From positions 23,811 to 87,810 of the forward strand of contig VFIW01000150.1 in the NCBI GenBank assembly GCA_006386115.1: a stretch of 64,000 nt of DNA. Direction: 5' to 3'. The stretch's first letter is position 1. Each line of letters starts with the position of its first letter. Below are positions 10,906-22,584 of this stretch, one piece after another. The position numbers and the translations under genes are program-made. Below the pieces are notes generated by a model. It searched no databases. It was given only the letters and a program-made list of their open reading frames with translations, and was not told the origin of the DNA. Source of the DNA: Globisporangium splendens. Taxonomy: Eukaryota > Oomycota > Peronosporomycetes > Pythiales > Pythiaceae.

Positions 10906-11822
10906 GGCGTCAGTTGGCAGCAAGTGTATTGACTGGAGCCGCCGACGAGGCCGAGTTGATGTGAGATGGGGGACGGATGAACAGCTCGAAGGCGCGCCGT
11001 TGAAAGGCACACACTGAGTTCGGGTTCGAGGTGTACCCGTCGGGGAGTGAAAATGGAAATGAGCTCGCGCAAGAAAAGCGCAAATCCAGGTCTGTCAGAG
11101 CTCAGGGGTCCTTGTGGCCATTGTTTCTAGATTCGCGACCACAAGCAACTTCCTGTGGGAGGGCGAACTGATCTGTGGGAGACTACAAACGAAAACGAGA
11201 ATATATAGAAAAAAAGCCTGGGAAGGGAGAATGTTAAATAGGATCTGAAATGGAACAACAGTGAAATCAAAGAGTCACCGTTGTGGCTGCTGTCTCGTAT
11301 AAAAATGGCGGTTGATGTGTGTTCATTTCGACTGCGCTTTCCACTTTCAAGCTGGCCTGTCCGTCTTCAATGCCACGCAAAGCTGCTTGAAACTTGGTGT
11401 GCCCTTTCATGGATTTTGTTGTTCTTCTGCACTAGAAAGCAAAGAATAGAAAGAGTTCGAGTATAGTAGGGGAGAGTGGGTCATGAATCCGATATCTCAT
11501 TTGCGGCACGATGTGTTTCACAAGCAGGATGGTAACATCTGCACAAACAGGAACACAATGTCCTACGTTGATGTCCACGAGACGCATCTTGAGTCCTCCT
11601 TCGATCGCAACAGTTGCACCTCTAGCACACACAAGTCCCCTTTTGATTACCATCGGACCTCCGATAGCCAAAACCTTGATCTCGATACAATCACCAAGGC
11701 TTCAATCTCGATAAAGGTGCATCAATTACATACACAAAAGGTATTCGATCACCTACATTTGTTCATCATTTTTGAAACACATGATCAATCACTTTGAAAA
11801 GGGTATTCGACAACGTGACGAG
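10906..11822. other. IR1 spacer, upstream of the FYVE/GAF gene
   Basis: No firm gene. This contains the presumed promoter of the minus-strand FYVE/GAF gene. At 11432-11671 (minus strand) there is an open frame with protein-like runs (GGPMVIKRGLVCARGAT, MRLVDINVGHCVPV) that I could not assign. It has an upstream in-frame stop and no clear exon context, so it may be a decayed fragment. Confidence 0.4.
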
Positions 11823-13270
11823 CCTGTTCTAGGTCCGCTTGGATGGATGCAACTTCAAGGACTCGAGCGCAACCCTTGGTCTGAGGACGGAGCCCAGGAT
11901 TCAGAAAAGGTATCTGGGGTCATCTCATGGGGACAAACGTTGAAGTACCCACGTGAGTGAGTCCTAATTTTAAGAGCAAGCGTCGTGAGTCACAACAGAC
12001 CAGCTGTTATATCAAGTACCTCGAAAGAGAGTGAGCTCAACGTATGGGACCTACCATGCGTGCCTCTTGGATCGCGTGCGAACTACAGCACAGCATAGCA
12101 ACGCAGCAAAAGGACAAAGTGTCGGCGTCCACGTCATCGTTCCGCAATGCGTGTCGTCCCCTGAAGCTGGGTACACCTCTAATTTTGCAGAATTCAGCGA
12201 CATTTGTGAAATCTCGTGGCGAAAAATGTAAATGAAAACGATGGCTGAGCTGGCAACGATCGCAGTGAGGCGGTGGAGTGACTTACTATTACAGCACCGC
12301 CACCTCAGAGCGAGTGTCGATGCCTCGCCAGCGGCTGGCAAGCTACATTCCGAAAGTGAACAGCGGACGAGGTGCTCCACTTCGTCGAGAGGTTATTCAC
12401 CGTGATCGCTTGAGGGTCTGTGCTCATGGCAAACGGCTGATGCTGCGCTGCTAATGGAAGCGGCATCGTACAGTAATGGTCTGTGTCGTGGTGTCGTACG
12501 CCACCTTTTTCCACCCTGTCTTTGCGTCGCGTCGCGTCGCGTCGTGATGACAGCACGCTTTGTGGGTGCCGAACCAAAGAAGCGAAAGTTTGGCGCACGC
12601 ATTAGTGGTTGCTGCATGCGGAGCGGGGAGACTGCGTGGATATGCTCCATTTGTAAATAGTATTGGCAGTCGTGCTTTGACACGTCCATCGCGCCATACA
12701 GTAGTACCAGATTCACGCGTGGCTCGAGGATCATCCATTTTCTTCTGCGCCACCGTGACTAGGAGCGCCAACTCTTTCTGACAGCGAACGTCGAGTACGC
12801 GCACACGCAGCCGCCATGCATTCAGCTCACTACGATGCGACAGTTTGGTGGAAGAAAAGAGAGCTGTTGATGCCTCCTGCGAGTTCTCTTTTGAATAGTT
12901 TCCACAAATCGTTCTAGAATGTGAAAAGAGAAACAAAAAACAGGTTTTAGGGGGCTGTGTGCTGTAGACGTACCATCAAATACACACTTCACTCGGAAGC
13001 GAAGGAGCCCAATGCCCGACAGACAACCACACTTCGACACATCAGGCATCGGCATTTCCGTGAAAGGAGATGCTCAGGTAGACCACTTGCTGGGTTGGCG
13101 AACTCATCGGGTTTGTTCTAACCACCAGTCGCGAAGACTACATGGTGAAAGACGAACTAACTACATGTGCATGTACGATTCCATGGAGGAGCACGACACT
13201 AAACGACCTGACCACGAAACACACAAATAATCGAACACACAAAATTCACGTTCAGAGCTTGCGGAGCGAA
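11823..13270. other. Gene-free inner part of IR1 right arm
   Basis: Mirror of 4996-6443. No recognisable gene. Confidence 0.6.
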
Positions 13271-14901
13271 CTAGCCTTGGTCTGAATCACTCGCGACGCC
13301 GTCGCCGCGAGTTTCTTCATCCTCATCGTCCGGCTCAGCACGGACGATGCGCCATTTCTGTGAGCTAATTTCGCCATACTCGCACGAATCCACGCACTCG
13401 AGGCGCCTCGTGCAGATCAAAGAGAGAGAGAGAAGGTAATTCTATTTAACTTATGATCTACATATAGTTTAAGAATTCCTGAGTCTCATTAACACTGCTG
13501 ACAGTGAGGTGTTTCTAAGTTTTGACGGTGTGGCACCGATATCATTGTCGAGTAGAGCTGCGACTTTGGACATAAGAATTTGTTCGTTCCCCCGCGATTC
13601 GTCGGTGAGTATCTTCGCACTCTTGGAGTTCATTGCCACGTTGGCGAGAAGATCGGCCATTTTGTTTTGTTCTCGTTTTGTGTGATTCCAGGAGATCCAC
13701 GCAAAGTTGGCGATGATTTGGTTTACCCGAACTGCTAGTGGCTGCAACTCGGTCTGGCGTATTGAGGCGAACCCAACGCCTCGTGCAGATCAAGATGGAC
13801 GCGAGCTTGTTGTTGTACGTCTCCATTTTCTGCCGGGTCCAGCAGTGGTCGTCGTACCCACACAGGTAGCAGCGTTTCTTCTTCGTCAGAAAATGCAAAC
13901 TCTTGATGCAGCAAGTGCAGCGTGGGTTCTTTGCTGCGAAGACCGAGCGATCGGCCAGTCTCTGGAACCCAAGTCGACGTCGGCGAACGATCTCGGGGAC
14001 GCGACTCACCCCGTTCGCGAGCATGGCAAGTCTCGCCTTGGTTGCCTTTGAAGGCACAACACCTTTTCCCTTGCTGCCATTTCGGACGCGGCATCAAACT
14101 TTCCATAGAAAAAGAAACTCACGATTCGAGTGTTCGGGACTTTTTCAACGAGAAAGGCAGTGGTGACATCACAAAGCTGGTCGATGCGCGAGGACCGCGC
14201 CTTTCCTGTCCCAATCTGGCGTGCATCGATGGTACTCTGAGTCATGCGGAAGCTGTTCCCGTGCGGTGAGCGCTCGTTGGACTCGATGAAACACCACTCG
14301 TCATTGCGACCCAACACACTCGACCGCACGAAGGTCCCCGTTTTGACTGCGACGTAGTTGCCAGGATGGTGAGATGAGTACGAAGGCTCCGAGACCAATG
14401 GTTCGGGCGACGCCATGTGCGCGACAGATCCGTAGATAAACTCTTTCCGATAGAGACCTTTCATGGTCGGGTTCAGATCCGAGTCGCTCGTTGAGCTCAA
14501 CACGCTGATGACTTCTTCGATGCCGCACGGGATATCTCCTGCCAAGAGCACTTGAGGCGGCCGACGCTCCGGGTCAAAGTCCATCGTGAAAAGCATAAAC
14601 GCCTTGTGGTTCACCTTCCGCGTCGAGTTGTTTAGCGCCAAGTTCGTGAGCAGGGTGAAGTCCACCTTGGCGCTATCGAGCCTCGCTTGCTGATGCACAG
14701 CTTCTTCGCATTCGCCGAGTTTGACTCGGAGCCGCTAGCGAAGCTCATTTGCCGCGCGGGTTCTTCAAAACTGGTCGACGCTTCAGAGCTGGCAGACTAC
14801 TTGGGTGTGTGTTCAGCAGCCGGACTGCGGCTGCCGCTCTCACCCACGCGTTGGTCTGGAGAGCGATCAAGAAGCGACGTGGCGTGCCTGTTCGAAGCCA
14901 T
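13271..14901 (-). pseudogene. FYVE-family pseudogene, interrupted by a LINE (right arm)
   Basis: Inverted duplicate of the pseudogene at 3365-4995 with the same premature stop, the same two frameshifts, the same damaged FYVE-like finger and the same LINE insertion. All lesions therefore predate the arm duplication. The only difference noticed is one base inside the LINE insertion (TCACACAAAACG here against TCACACAATACG on the left). Confidence 0.85.
13421..13776 (-). mobile_element. LINE family 2 fragment (right-arm copy)
   Basis: Mirror of the insertion at 4490-4845, flanked by the same 17-bp target duplication at 13404-13420 and 13777-13793. It was copied with the arm rather than inserted independently, because insertion point and truncation point are identical. 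Confidence 0.9.
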
Positions 14902-15784
14902 CGTGTTGACAATTACTGTGCGGTTGGCGAGTTGAATGCCACTTCAGCACTCCGTGGCCGTCTCATTCTGCTGCTGGTTGTATTCGCGCTGGGTCGTCGT
15001 TGAGTAGCATGTCGACTTTGATGTGAGCATGATGCGGGAAAGTTGGAAATGACTGACTACCGAAATTGGTGCAACAGACACGCTCCAGAGACACCTGCGA
15101 TCTCCACTGCAAGAGTGAAACTGAACACAGCAACGCGAGCGTTGACATTTGAAACAAGAATGGAAACTTTGGGACACGGGAGAAACTGAAATTTGGGAAA
15201 AGAAGAAACGAGGCAGGTAACAGACAGAACGGAAGCAAGAGCACGTAAGAGTAACAGAAGTGCACAACAACGGCAAAAGACCAAGAGCGCTCCATCGTGG
15301 TTGCGAATGTCTGGATCGCACTGTAAGACTTCTGGCTGCCGATGTGTTTCGCGCATTGCTGGTGCGATTGACCGCGTCCAAGTGTTCTGAAACTGCAACA
15401 TAATGTGGATCATCTCTCCTAGATCAATTGCATCAAAACTGGAGACGTTACTGCTGTTGCCGTTCGATCTTCGAAGGTTGCGGTGGGCACGTCTAATGAT
15501 GAACGTTACGCATGGAAATCTTTAACTTGTATCAACACACGCACTACGCACTTGTGGCTCCCTGCAGAACAATAGATAGATTTTGTTAGAAAATGCACAG
15601 AAAATGGCGGAAGCTGTACTGGTATCACGACTCCACGTGTTCTTTGCTGCTTCTCGAGGTTCAGAAAGACGTTGTTCAATGCTCGCAGACGGTCAACTTT
15701 AGCGACGTGTTTTGTGAGGAGAGGACCGACGTGTGTCTGAATTCTGGCAAGATCCCGACTTTGCATGACCATCGTTAGCTACTT
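14902..15784. other. Intergenic part of IR1 right arm
   Basis: Mirror of 2482-3364. No recognisable gene. Confidence 0.6.
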
Positions 15785-18540
15785 CATCTTTATAAGGTGA
15801 GGTATATTTAGGTTCATCTTCGTGACCTACAATATCCATTCTCCTACCTAATCTTCATTGCGAATTTCATCTAGGAGTGTAAATGTGTCTATAGCGCGGA
15901 TTGCACTAGATCACTTCTAACTGCTAAATAATCTTTGACCAGGATGGCATGTTCTCTTGGTCCTATGTGAGGCTGCCTTGTGTTGTCCAACGACCTTGGG
16001 TCTTCCGAACTTCGCATAAGCCAATGCATGACGTCGTTGTCAAGATCCTGGGTGAGATTGTTGAAAGCAGCTCTTTGAGTTGGGAGTGAACCTGCGTTGA
16101 GGTTCTGGTGTCCATGGCTAGGTTGGCGGCTGAGTCCGCCATCTTGTTGAAGGCACGGTAGTGATGGTACCATCCTCGGATGTCGATGCAATCCGCGAGT
16201 CGTCGACTTGTCAGGTATAAACGTGCCAATCGGTGCTGTCGAGGGGACCGATGCATTCTCTGTTGGGAGATAATGAGTGCACTGTCTCCAATCACGTACA
16301 ACGGTTCGAAGTGACTGCGTTGGGCTTCTCGGAGTCCGTGTATGAGACCCCAGTACTCGGCAAAGTTGTTGGTCGTGTCCTTCCTGGTGTAGGACATGCT
16401 CGCGGCCCAAATTAAACTGGCTGTGTGCGAGTCCTTATGGACACGCACGATAATGGATCCAGTCCCTCCTGGTCCTGGATTGTCGCGTGATCCACCATCG
16501 AAAAACAACAGGTAAACGCCGCGAGTATCGCTTGGAGTCAAGGGGATGGCGTCGGTTTGGCTGAGAAAGCAGTCGACATATGCCTTGAGAACTGCCGCAA
16601 CCGCGTGACCGTCCGAGTCTCCAGCTTGAGCTTCAGCGAGTCGTGTGAGGTTTCGCATTCCTGCCTCTAATCTGGTCATCATGATCGCCATCTCAGCAGT
16701 CGATTTGATTGGATCCGAATCCATGCGTCGCAGATGCGCACACCAAATGGCTTGTATGAGCGACGCGCTCATATATCGCCACAGCATGTGTGCGACAGAA
16801 TAGAGATGATCTTGGAGATGTTCATTGGAGAACTTGTGTCCGATAATGTGTCTCTTGATCGTGGTCCATGCATGCCTTGGAGTATCTGGTAGATCCAAAC
16901 TGAAGATCCAGATTGCGGGGTCGTGACCAGGAGTGATTCCGATCTTCGCCCATAGCGCATAAAAGTAGTTCAACACGAGTTTGGCTTTCGGACACTCCCA
17001 GAGTAGATGTTGAACAGAAGATTGGACAACTTGGGAACATTCAGGATTCGAGCAGGATAGATCAGCTTTCTCCTAGTTCCACATGGAGAGTCGGTTGGCT
17101 TTCAGCCGGAGAAGAGTCTGAACCGTATAAACTGTAATCCCTGGGATGTTGTGTAATTCGCTCCATTGGATTAATTGTAGTCCTGGCCACAGAGACCCTG
17201 CTGTATAGACAGCTTTGTTGACTGCTGCATCTCGAGTATCTTTGCCAATTTGTGTCCTCGTTGCTGCAACTTGTTGCCGATAGAAAGATCTGGTCGTATT
17301 ATATCGTCCGTTGCCACCCCATAGTTGCACGATTCTTGTGAAACGTGGATGTGCATGGAACGACACCTTCTGCCCGTTCAAGTCTCTTGTTGCCATGACG
17401 TCATAGTCCAATGCGGAGTGAACTGCATGCGTAGCTTTGACTAGGGTCGTGTCGACGTGGGTCAGAGTTGCTTCACTGGTGTGCAGATGCCATTCGTGAT
17501 TATAATGACGTTGCCCGTTGTACAGCCGAAGCACATTTGTTTGCTGTGGTCGATACAGAAGCTGTGGGAAGTTGGATACCAACGTAGCACATAAGCGCTC
17601 GAGCGCTCGAATAGACGGCCGGGAGAATCCGGAGATTCCACATGTTGGGATGAAGTTAAGCACTCCTGGTCTTATCCACTTCCATCGAAGTATGTCACCC
17701 AGTTGTGCCGTTCCAACTGATAATGATGTGTGAGCAAGCTTGTAAGGGGAGCCGTTGGAATCAAGAAGCCACCCATCTGCAGTCGAGGTCATGTATGGCA
17801 ACCATTCTGCACAGAATGTCCCACGCAGCTTTCGTCCTTCAGCGATGATACCTGGAAGCCTGTCAGACATTTTAGAGCTGAGGTCGATCTGGAACACATC
17901 GCCGTCCCATTGAGTCTGCACAATTGTCGACTTAAAGTGCTCGTAACACCAACGTACATTATCACGTTCTCTGGGCTCATAGGGTCGAGAATGGAGCGAC
18001 GCATATAATGCTGCGCCAGTTGTCCACATGTTCTCACGAAGCTGGGGTGGCCGCCTTGGAATTGCATCGAGCGGCGTGAAGTACGTCGAAGAAGCCCTTG
18101 TGTTGTGCAGCAAGATTTCCCCGATGACCTGATCGATGTGAGAGGTAGTGAATGCCCATCTGGAGACTGCTGTGGCACTCATCGTCATCAGCTCAGTTCT
18201 GATGTTGGGTACTGACAAGCCTCCATTCATTTTTTTGAGTTCAGCTTGTTCTTCCTTCATCCACGGCTTCGCAGGCTTACCATTCCTTGAGCCCCAGACA
18301 AATTGTTTCACTAGGTCGTGCAGCTGATTGACAATAGCCGTAGAGGGCCAGGAGTGCCTGGCCACGTAAAGCACTTTGTGGGTAGTGCATTGCTTTGACA
18401 AAGCAGCAGCGATTGTGACTGAAATGGACGGCAATCGCTAGCTTTGCACAAAAAGGCAGTCTTTTGTACCTTAGACAAAGGTGTCTTGGGAGGATATCTC
18501 GGTGGTGTCAACTAATTAGTCCACCACCCTATTTCTTCAA
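15785..18540 (-). mobile_element. LINE family 1, copy 3: RT C-terminal half, zf-RVT, RNase H
   Basis: This is the longest family 1 copy. Reading on the minus strand, a fragment containing LSKVQKTAFLCKA shifts frame near 18434 into a 453-codon open frame (18434-17073). That frame has features of the C-terminal part of a LINE reverse transcriptase (KQFVWGSRNGKPAKPW, GGLSVPNIRTE). It ends at a TAG at 17073-17075, exactly the position of the TAG in copy 1. The frame then continues through the zinc knuckle and RNase H (FFDGGSRDNPGPGG, VIGDSALI, NKMADSAAN). A 1-base deletion near 16083 breaks the end of RNase H. Endonuclease and RT palm are missing, so the copy is 5'-truncated and inactive. Its 3' part forms the outer end of IR1. 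Confidence 0.85.
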
Positions 18541-18611
18541 TGTTGCCCAGCAAAACAGGGTCTTCAACCTACATTTTGTCTGAAGAGAGGTAGTTTTTCT
18601 GGTCCGATCTG

Positions 18612-19056
18612 CAAGAAAAGAGAGAGAAAAGGCAGTTCTATTTAACTTATGATCTACATACAGGTTAAGAATTCCTGAGTCTCATTAACACTGCTGACAG
18701 TGAGGTGTTTCTAAGTTTTGACGGTGTGGCACCGATATCATTGTCGAGTAGAGCTGCGACTTGGGACATAAGAACTTGATCGTTTCCCCGCGATTCGTCG
18801 GTGAGTATCTTCGCATTCTTGGAGTTCGTTGCCATGTTGGCGAGAAGATCGGCCATTTTGTTTTGTTCTCGTTTTGTGTGATTCCAGGAGGTCCACACAA
18901 AGTTGGCGATGATTTGATTTACCCGAACTGCTAGTGGCTGCAACTTGGTCTGACGTATTGAGGAGAACCCGTTCTGGGCTGCGGTAATCAATTGGCTATC
19001 TCCGATGACTTCCAACTTGATTTCATAATGCTGCAGGTGGTGTGCACTGTGTACCT
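18612..19056 (-). mobile_element. LINE family 2 fragment (third copy)
   Basis: The minus strand encodes the second half of a type I RNase H (LEVIGDSQLITAAQ, NKMADLLANMA) with the same C-terminus (LSAVLMRLRNS) and the same 3' tail ending in a CT-rich run as the copies in IR1. It is 5'-truncated between the Glu and second Asp catalytic motifs. I found no clear target duplication, and the 5' boundary near 19056 is approximate. Confidence 0.8.
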
Positions 19057-19950
19057 TGTTGTGTGGTCTATCGATGCGCTGGGACAGTTTGGTTTTGTTG
19101 ACTACAATCGTTTTCTAGACACAATTTTTCAAACCGTGGTTGCGAAAGTACAAGAAAAGTGCCCAAGAGTGGTCGTTCGTTTCGAAAACCCGGATGTTGC
19201 AATAGATTTTATTGTTTGACGGTTTATAGAAAAACCATGTAGAAATAAAAAAAACAAGGTCATTTGAAACACAAAATAAAGAATATGCGCCTTTTCAACC
19301 ATAAATAAAACATTATACGCCTCTATGGAAAGAAAAAGAAAAATTCGGTAAGGAAAGAGACGTGTAATTAGTAAATGACGTGCCGTTAACACTGTTGATG
19401 GAGCGTCAGTTGTTATCGACACTTCACGAACCTGCACACACCGGCCAAGTGACTGAGAGTGTATCATTTGAATTGACCAGGCAAGGTGGTCAATACGAGT
19501 AAACAGCCTCCAGATGTGGCATTTCCATGGTAGCCAATCGCTGTCACTAAAATGAATAAAGTTCTCAGTTGCATCGTTCTTGGCCAATTGCAACGATTGA
19601 AACGGGGAAAACTCTCAGGTTTATTACATCGCAAGATGGTGAACATTCTGTGTCCCTCGAAGTGTTCGATGCCAGCTGCAAAGACAAAGACGGCGCTATC
19701 GCTGCAGTGATCGAGTGCCACGCGCGTATTTTGAGACCTTTCAGAGTAGTTACAAGCGACAAACGGGGATGCAATGCAGTGCAGTTGAAGTTGGGCAGAG
19801 TGATGGTCGTTTGCTTGCCTATTTCTGTGAAATCATGAAAACTTCAGTCGAACCTTTCCACTCGGTGTCAATATCTAGTTTACTGGAATGTAATGCTTTA
19901 AATAATACTAGTGCAACCGCCTTTCCAAAAAGCTCTCACAGCGATCGCCA
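19057..19950. other. Intergenic, with one copy of a dispersed motif
   Basis: No gene that I can defend. A short open frame ending at 19219 (with NRFLDTIFQTVVAKVQ) and one at 19569-19838 have plausible amino-acid composition but no recognised motif or paralogue. The stretch 19220-19340 is AT-rich. A single copy of the dispersed 50-bp motif found upstream of the LPMO genes is at 19783-19833. Confidence 0.45.
19783..19833 (-). repeat. Dispersed 50-bp motif, single copy
   Basis: Read on the minus strand it contains TTTCACAGAAATAGG, then ACGACCATCACTC, then CAACTTCAACTGC, the same three blocks in the same order as the arrays upstream of the LPMO genes. Confidence 0.65.
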
Positions 19951-22584
19951 TTACAGTTTGCAGCATCGCAGTGGCGGAAGCACGCACGCGAAGCCCTTGG
20001 TGGGGATGAAGCCTCGCGTTTCCTGCTCCATGAAAGCCGCCAGCGCAGTCCGATGCTCGTGTGGAAAGCCGCGCACCATGCCGTGCTGGTTTGTGCAGAT
20101 CCACACGACGACGTCCGCGTGTCTGTGCTCCACCGCAAGCTCCAGCCCCGTCGGCGTCACGTGCGCACGGTCTCCGCACCAAGTGTGCATCCATTTCAGC
20201 AGCATGACATGTCCGTTCGCAGCCGCTGTGTTCATGAGCGTGCGCACGTACTTGGCATTATTGCGCAAGATTCCAGGGTTCACTCTGGCCACCCAGACCA
20301 GCACACTCAAGTGACCGTACGCTGCAGCATCCAGGATGGCTTCGGGCCACCACTTCGGGGACCAAAACCTGTGGCGCACATTAACGTTGAGCTTTTTATT
20401 GACGAAGCCCAATGACTCCAAGTTAGCCAACGCCCACGCCAACATCCTGACATGGCCATGCACACACGCGGTGCGCATCATCATCTCGAATGCCAGCTTT
20501 CGATGAGTCGCTTTCTTGTGCTCGAGCTTCGCGAAATAGCTCATGAGCCACCCCGAGAGCTGGGACGCCGTCGCCCACTCGACGATTCTGACATTAGCAA
20601 ACGAGATCGGGCTCGTGTCGAGAAACCACTGCATCATGTCGCCAGCTTTTGTGCACGTCAAAATTGCATGCAGCGTTTCCTTGGTGTAAACACGCGGGTG
20701 CCCAGTTTCTCCAAGCCGTCGTAGCACATATGCCTCCCCGCGCTGAGCAGCGAGGCGTGGCGCGGAATCGACGTAATGCATGGCGGCCGCAGCGTACTTT
20801 GCGATCAGGTTTATGTACTTGTGTGTCCATTGCGGGGACTCTTTCGTGTGGAGATCCCATTCGAATCGCTTTTTTCTTGCAGCAGCAACCGTGGCTACGA
20901 TAAATTTCTTCGAAGGTGCTTGCTTTACCACACTCGGAAAAAACACAAGGAGCTCTTCTTGTGAGCTTGTCAATGACGGTATGGCAAGGTTGTTAGACAA
21001 AAGCCATTCGACGACTTCAATGTTGTTGTTGCATCCGATCTGAAAGAGCGTGGCGCTGTCGACCAAGTCGTTTGGCTTTCCAACACGCCGCACGTACATC
21101 GCCAGCTCAAGATTCCCCGACAGCGCCGCATTTGCGAGTGCGCGAGGCGACCACAGTCCAAGATCCTGAACGAGCCACTGCGTCATCTCGAAGTGGCCGC
21201 TTCGTGCAGATTTTGCAACGGTTGACGGCATCAGCTGGGTCTCGAGTTGCGGTGTACACTTGAGAATCCACTTCACGAGATCGAAATGCCCCGCGGCGAC
21301 CGCCGCTTCCAGTGTGCGGAGATCAAAGGGAAACCCTTTCACTTCGTGTAGCCACCGCAGCACGTGCTTGTGATTTTTCTCTGCGACACAGGGGAGAAAT
21401 GCCGATGAGCACGCAAAGCGAGGATACTCGATGTAGAGCCACTGTAGGATCTGCAAATGGCCTTGGGTCGCGGTCAAGTCCATCGCGAACGAGCGACAGC
21501 CTTCAGAGCGATTCGCGTGCAACCACTGCGCGACGTCGAAATGACCGTTCCCGGCTGCTGCTGCAATGGCATGCGCCGTGCAACCCTCGGTCCGATTCGT
21601 GTGGAGCCATTTTACGACGTGTAGGTGGCCACTGTGTGCTGCGCCATCCATGGCGTGCGTCGTGCAGGACCATTTCCCATCCACATGTAACTGCTGCAGC
21701 AGAGCCAAGTCACCCTGCGAAGCTGCGTGGTCCATGGCTTTGTAGTACCGAGTGGTAAACGCTGCGTCCCGTGCAGCCGCGTCCTGCCAGTCGATGTGGT
21801 CGTCTCGCTGGTCGTAAATGGCCATGAGTCCCTTGCGCGTCGCAAATGCTTCTCGAAAGTAAGCTTTCTTGACAAACACGGCGATCCAGTTCATCACATC
21901 GAGCGGACCAAGTGGCTCGAGCATATAGATCTGCGCGGCATCCTTCGCAACTTCTCCTGCTGCTGTTGAGAATATCGGTAGAATGGCGCTTGTGTGGTGG
22001 TTGTAGACCCACTGCACGACCTCCAAATGACCTCTGTCGGCCGCAAACTCCATGGCCTTGTACGGTTCATACTGCGTGGTTGTATGTAGCCACTCGACAA
22101 CTTGCAGGTCGCCCTGCTTCGCGGCTTCGTACATGACGTCAGAGGGGAACAGATACGGCACGTTGCGGTTCACCCACGCCATCGCCAAGGATGTGTTTCT
22201 CGCGTTTGTTGGTTCAAACGGACGCACGCGGCTCACGTGGCTCTTGTTTCTGGATTCCCGCATCGAACGGTGGCGCAGCACCAACTGCACGACGGCGATC
22301 CGTCCATGCGCCGCGGCGCAATGCAGCACGCTCGCGTACTTCTTCTCGTCGTCGCTCAGCAGCAGCAGGTGCTCGTGCGCGTACATGAACCTCACGAGGG
22401 TCTCAGAGCGCATCTCGATCGCGCACACGAGCAGACACACGGCGTCCGCGTGCTCGAGGAAGTCGACGATGCCTGTGAGCACGCGCGGCGCGGAGTAATC
22501 GCCCACAAGCGTCGTCAAGTGCGGTCGCAAGCTTCCAGTCATGGGTGAGTAGATCGTCGTCTTTTTGTTGCTTGCTGTGGCCAT
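19951..22584 (-). CDS. Ankyrin-repeat protein, copy 0
   Basis: A single-exon 877-residue protein made almost wholly of degenerate ankyrin repeats of the oomycete type, with recurring units like AAGNGHFDVAQWLH, AAHSGHLHVVKWLH and AASQGDLALLQQLH. The N-terminus has a conserved helical stretch (FLEHADAVCLLVCAI, then VRFMYAHEHLLLL) shared with copies 1 and 2. There is no signal peptide, transmembrane segment, kinase or other catalytic domain. Such proteins act as protein-binding scaffolds, and the partner is unknown. The ATG at 22584 opens a unique N-terminus (MATASNKKTTIYSPM) that differs from the other copies. About two thirds of the protein aligns with the copies in IR2, but this copy lacks a neighbouring LPMO gene. 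Confidence 0.9.
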   Translation of the reverse strand: MATASNKKTTIYSPMTGSLRPHLTTLVGDYSAPRVLTGIVDFLEHADAVCLLVCAIEMRSETLVRFMYAHEHLLLLSDDEKKYASVLHCAAAHGRIAVVQLVLRHRSMRESRNKSHVSRVRPFEPTNARNTSLAMAWVNRNVPYLFPSDVMYEAAKQGDLQVVEWLHTTTQYEPYKAMEFAADRGHLEVVQWVYNHHTSAILPIFSTAAGEVAKDAAQIYMLEPLGPLDVMNWIAVFVKKAYFREAFATRKGLMAIYDQRDDHIDWQDAAARDAAFTTRYYKAMDHAASQGDLALLQQLHVDGKWSCTTHAMDGAAHSGHLHVVKWLHTNRTEGCTAHAIAAAAGNGHFDVAQWLHANRSEGCRSFAMDLTATQGHLQILQWLYIEYPRFACSSAFLPCVAEKNHKHVLRWLHEVKGFPFDLRTLEAAVAAGHFDLVKWILKCTPQLETQLMPSTVAKSARSGHFEMTQWLVQDLGLWSPRALANAALSGNLELAMYVRRVGKPNDLVDSATLFQIGCNNNIEVVEWLLSNNLAIPSLTSSQEELLVFFPSVVKQAPSKKFIVATVAAARKKRFEWDLHTKESPQWTHKYINLIAKYAAAAMHYVDSAPRLAAQRGEAYVLRRLGETGHPRVYTKETLHAILTCTKAGDMMQWFLDTSPISFANVRIVEWATASQLSGWLMSYFAKLEHKKATHRKLAFEMMMRTACVHGHVRMLAWALANLESLGFVNKKLNVNVRHRFWSPKWWPEAILDAAAYGHLSVLVWVARVNPGILRNNAKYVRTLMNTAAANGHVMLLKWMHTWCGDRAHVTPTGLELAVEHRHADVVVWICTNQHGMVRGFPHEHRTALAAFMEQETRGFIPTKGFACVLPPLRCCKL

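Larger units (their letters stand above)
11823..16922 (-). repeat. IR1 right arm (large inverted repeat)
   Basis: Inverted copy of 1347-6443; see the left arm. From 11827 to 15888 it is virtually identical to the left arm. Beyond 15889 it runs into LINE family 1 copy 3, which is more complete than the left copies. The two arms and the 5.4-kb spacer form a hairpin-capable unit of about 15.6 kb. Confidence 0.93.

Noticed and set aside
10906..11010. N-terminal extension of the FYVE/GAF protein and similar extensions of the lipase, FYVE coiled-coil and LINE frames
   Set aside because: They begin with GTG or TTG, which are not normal starts in nuclear genes; the first ATG or the Met shared with paralogues was used.
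11432..11671. Possible protease or hexapeptide-repeat fragment on the minus strand
   Set aside because: A few plausible residues but no catalytic motif or repeat pattern that holds up; left as unassigned.
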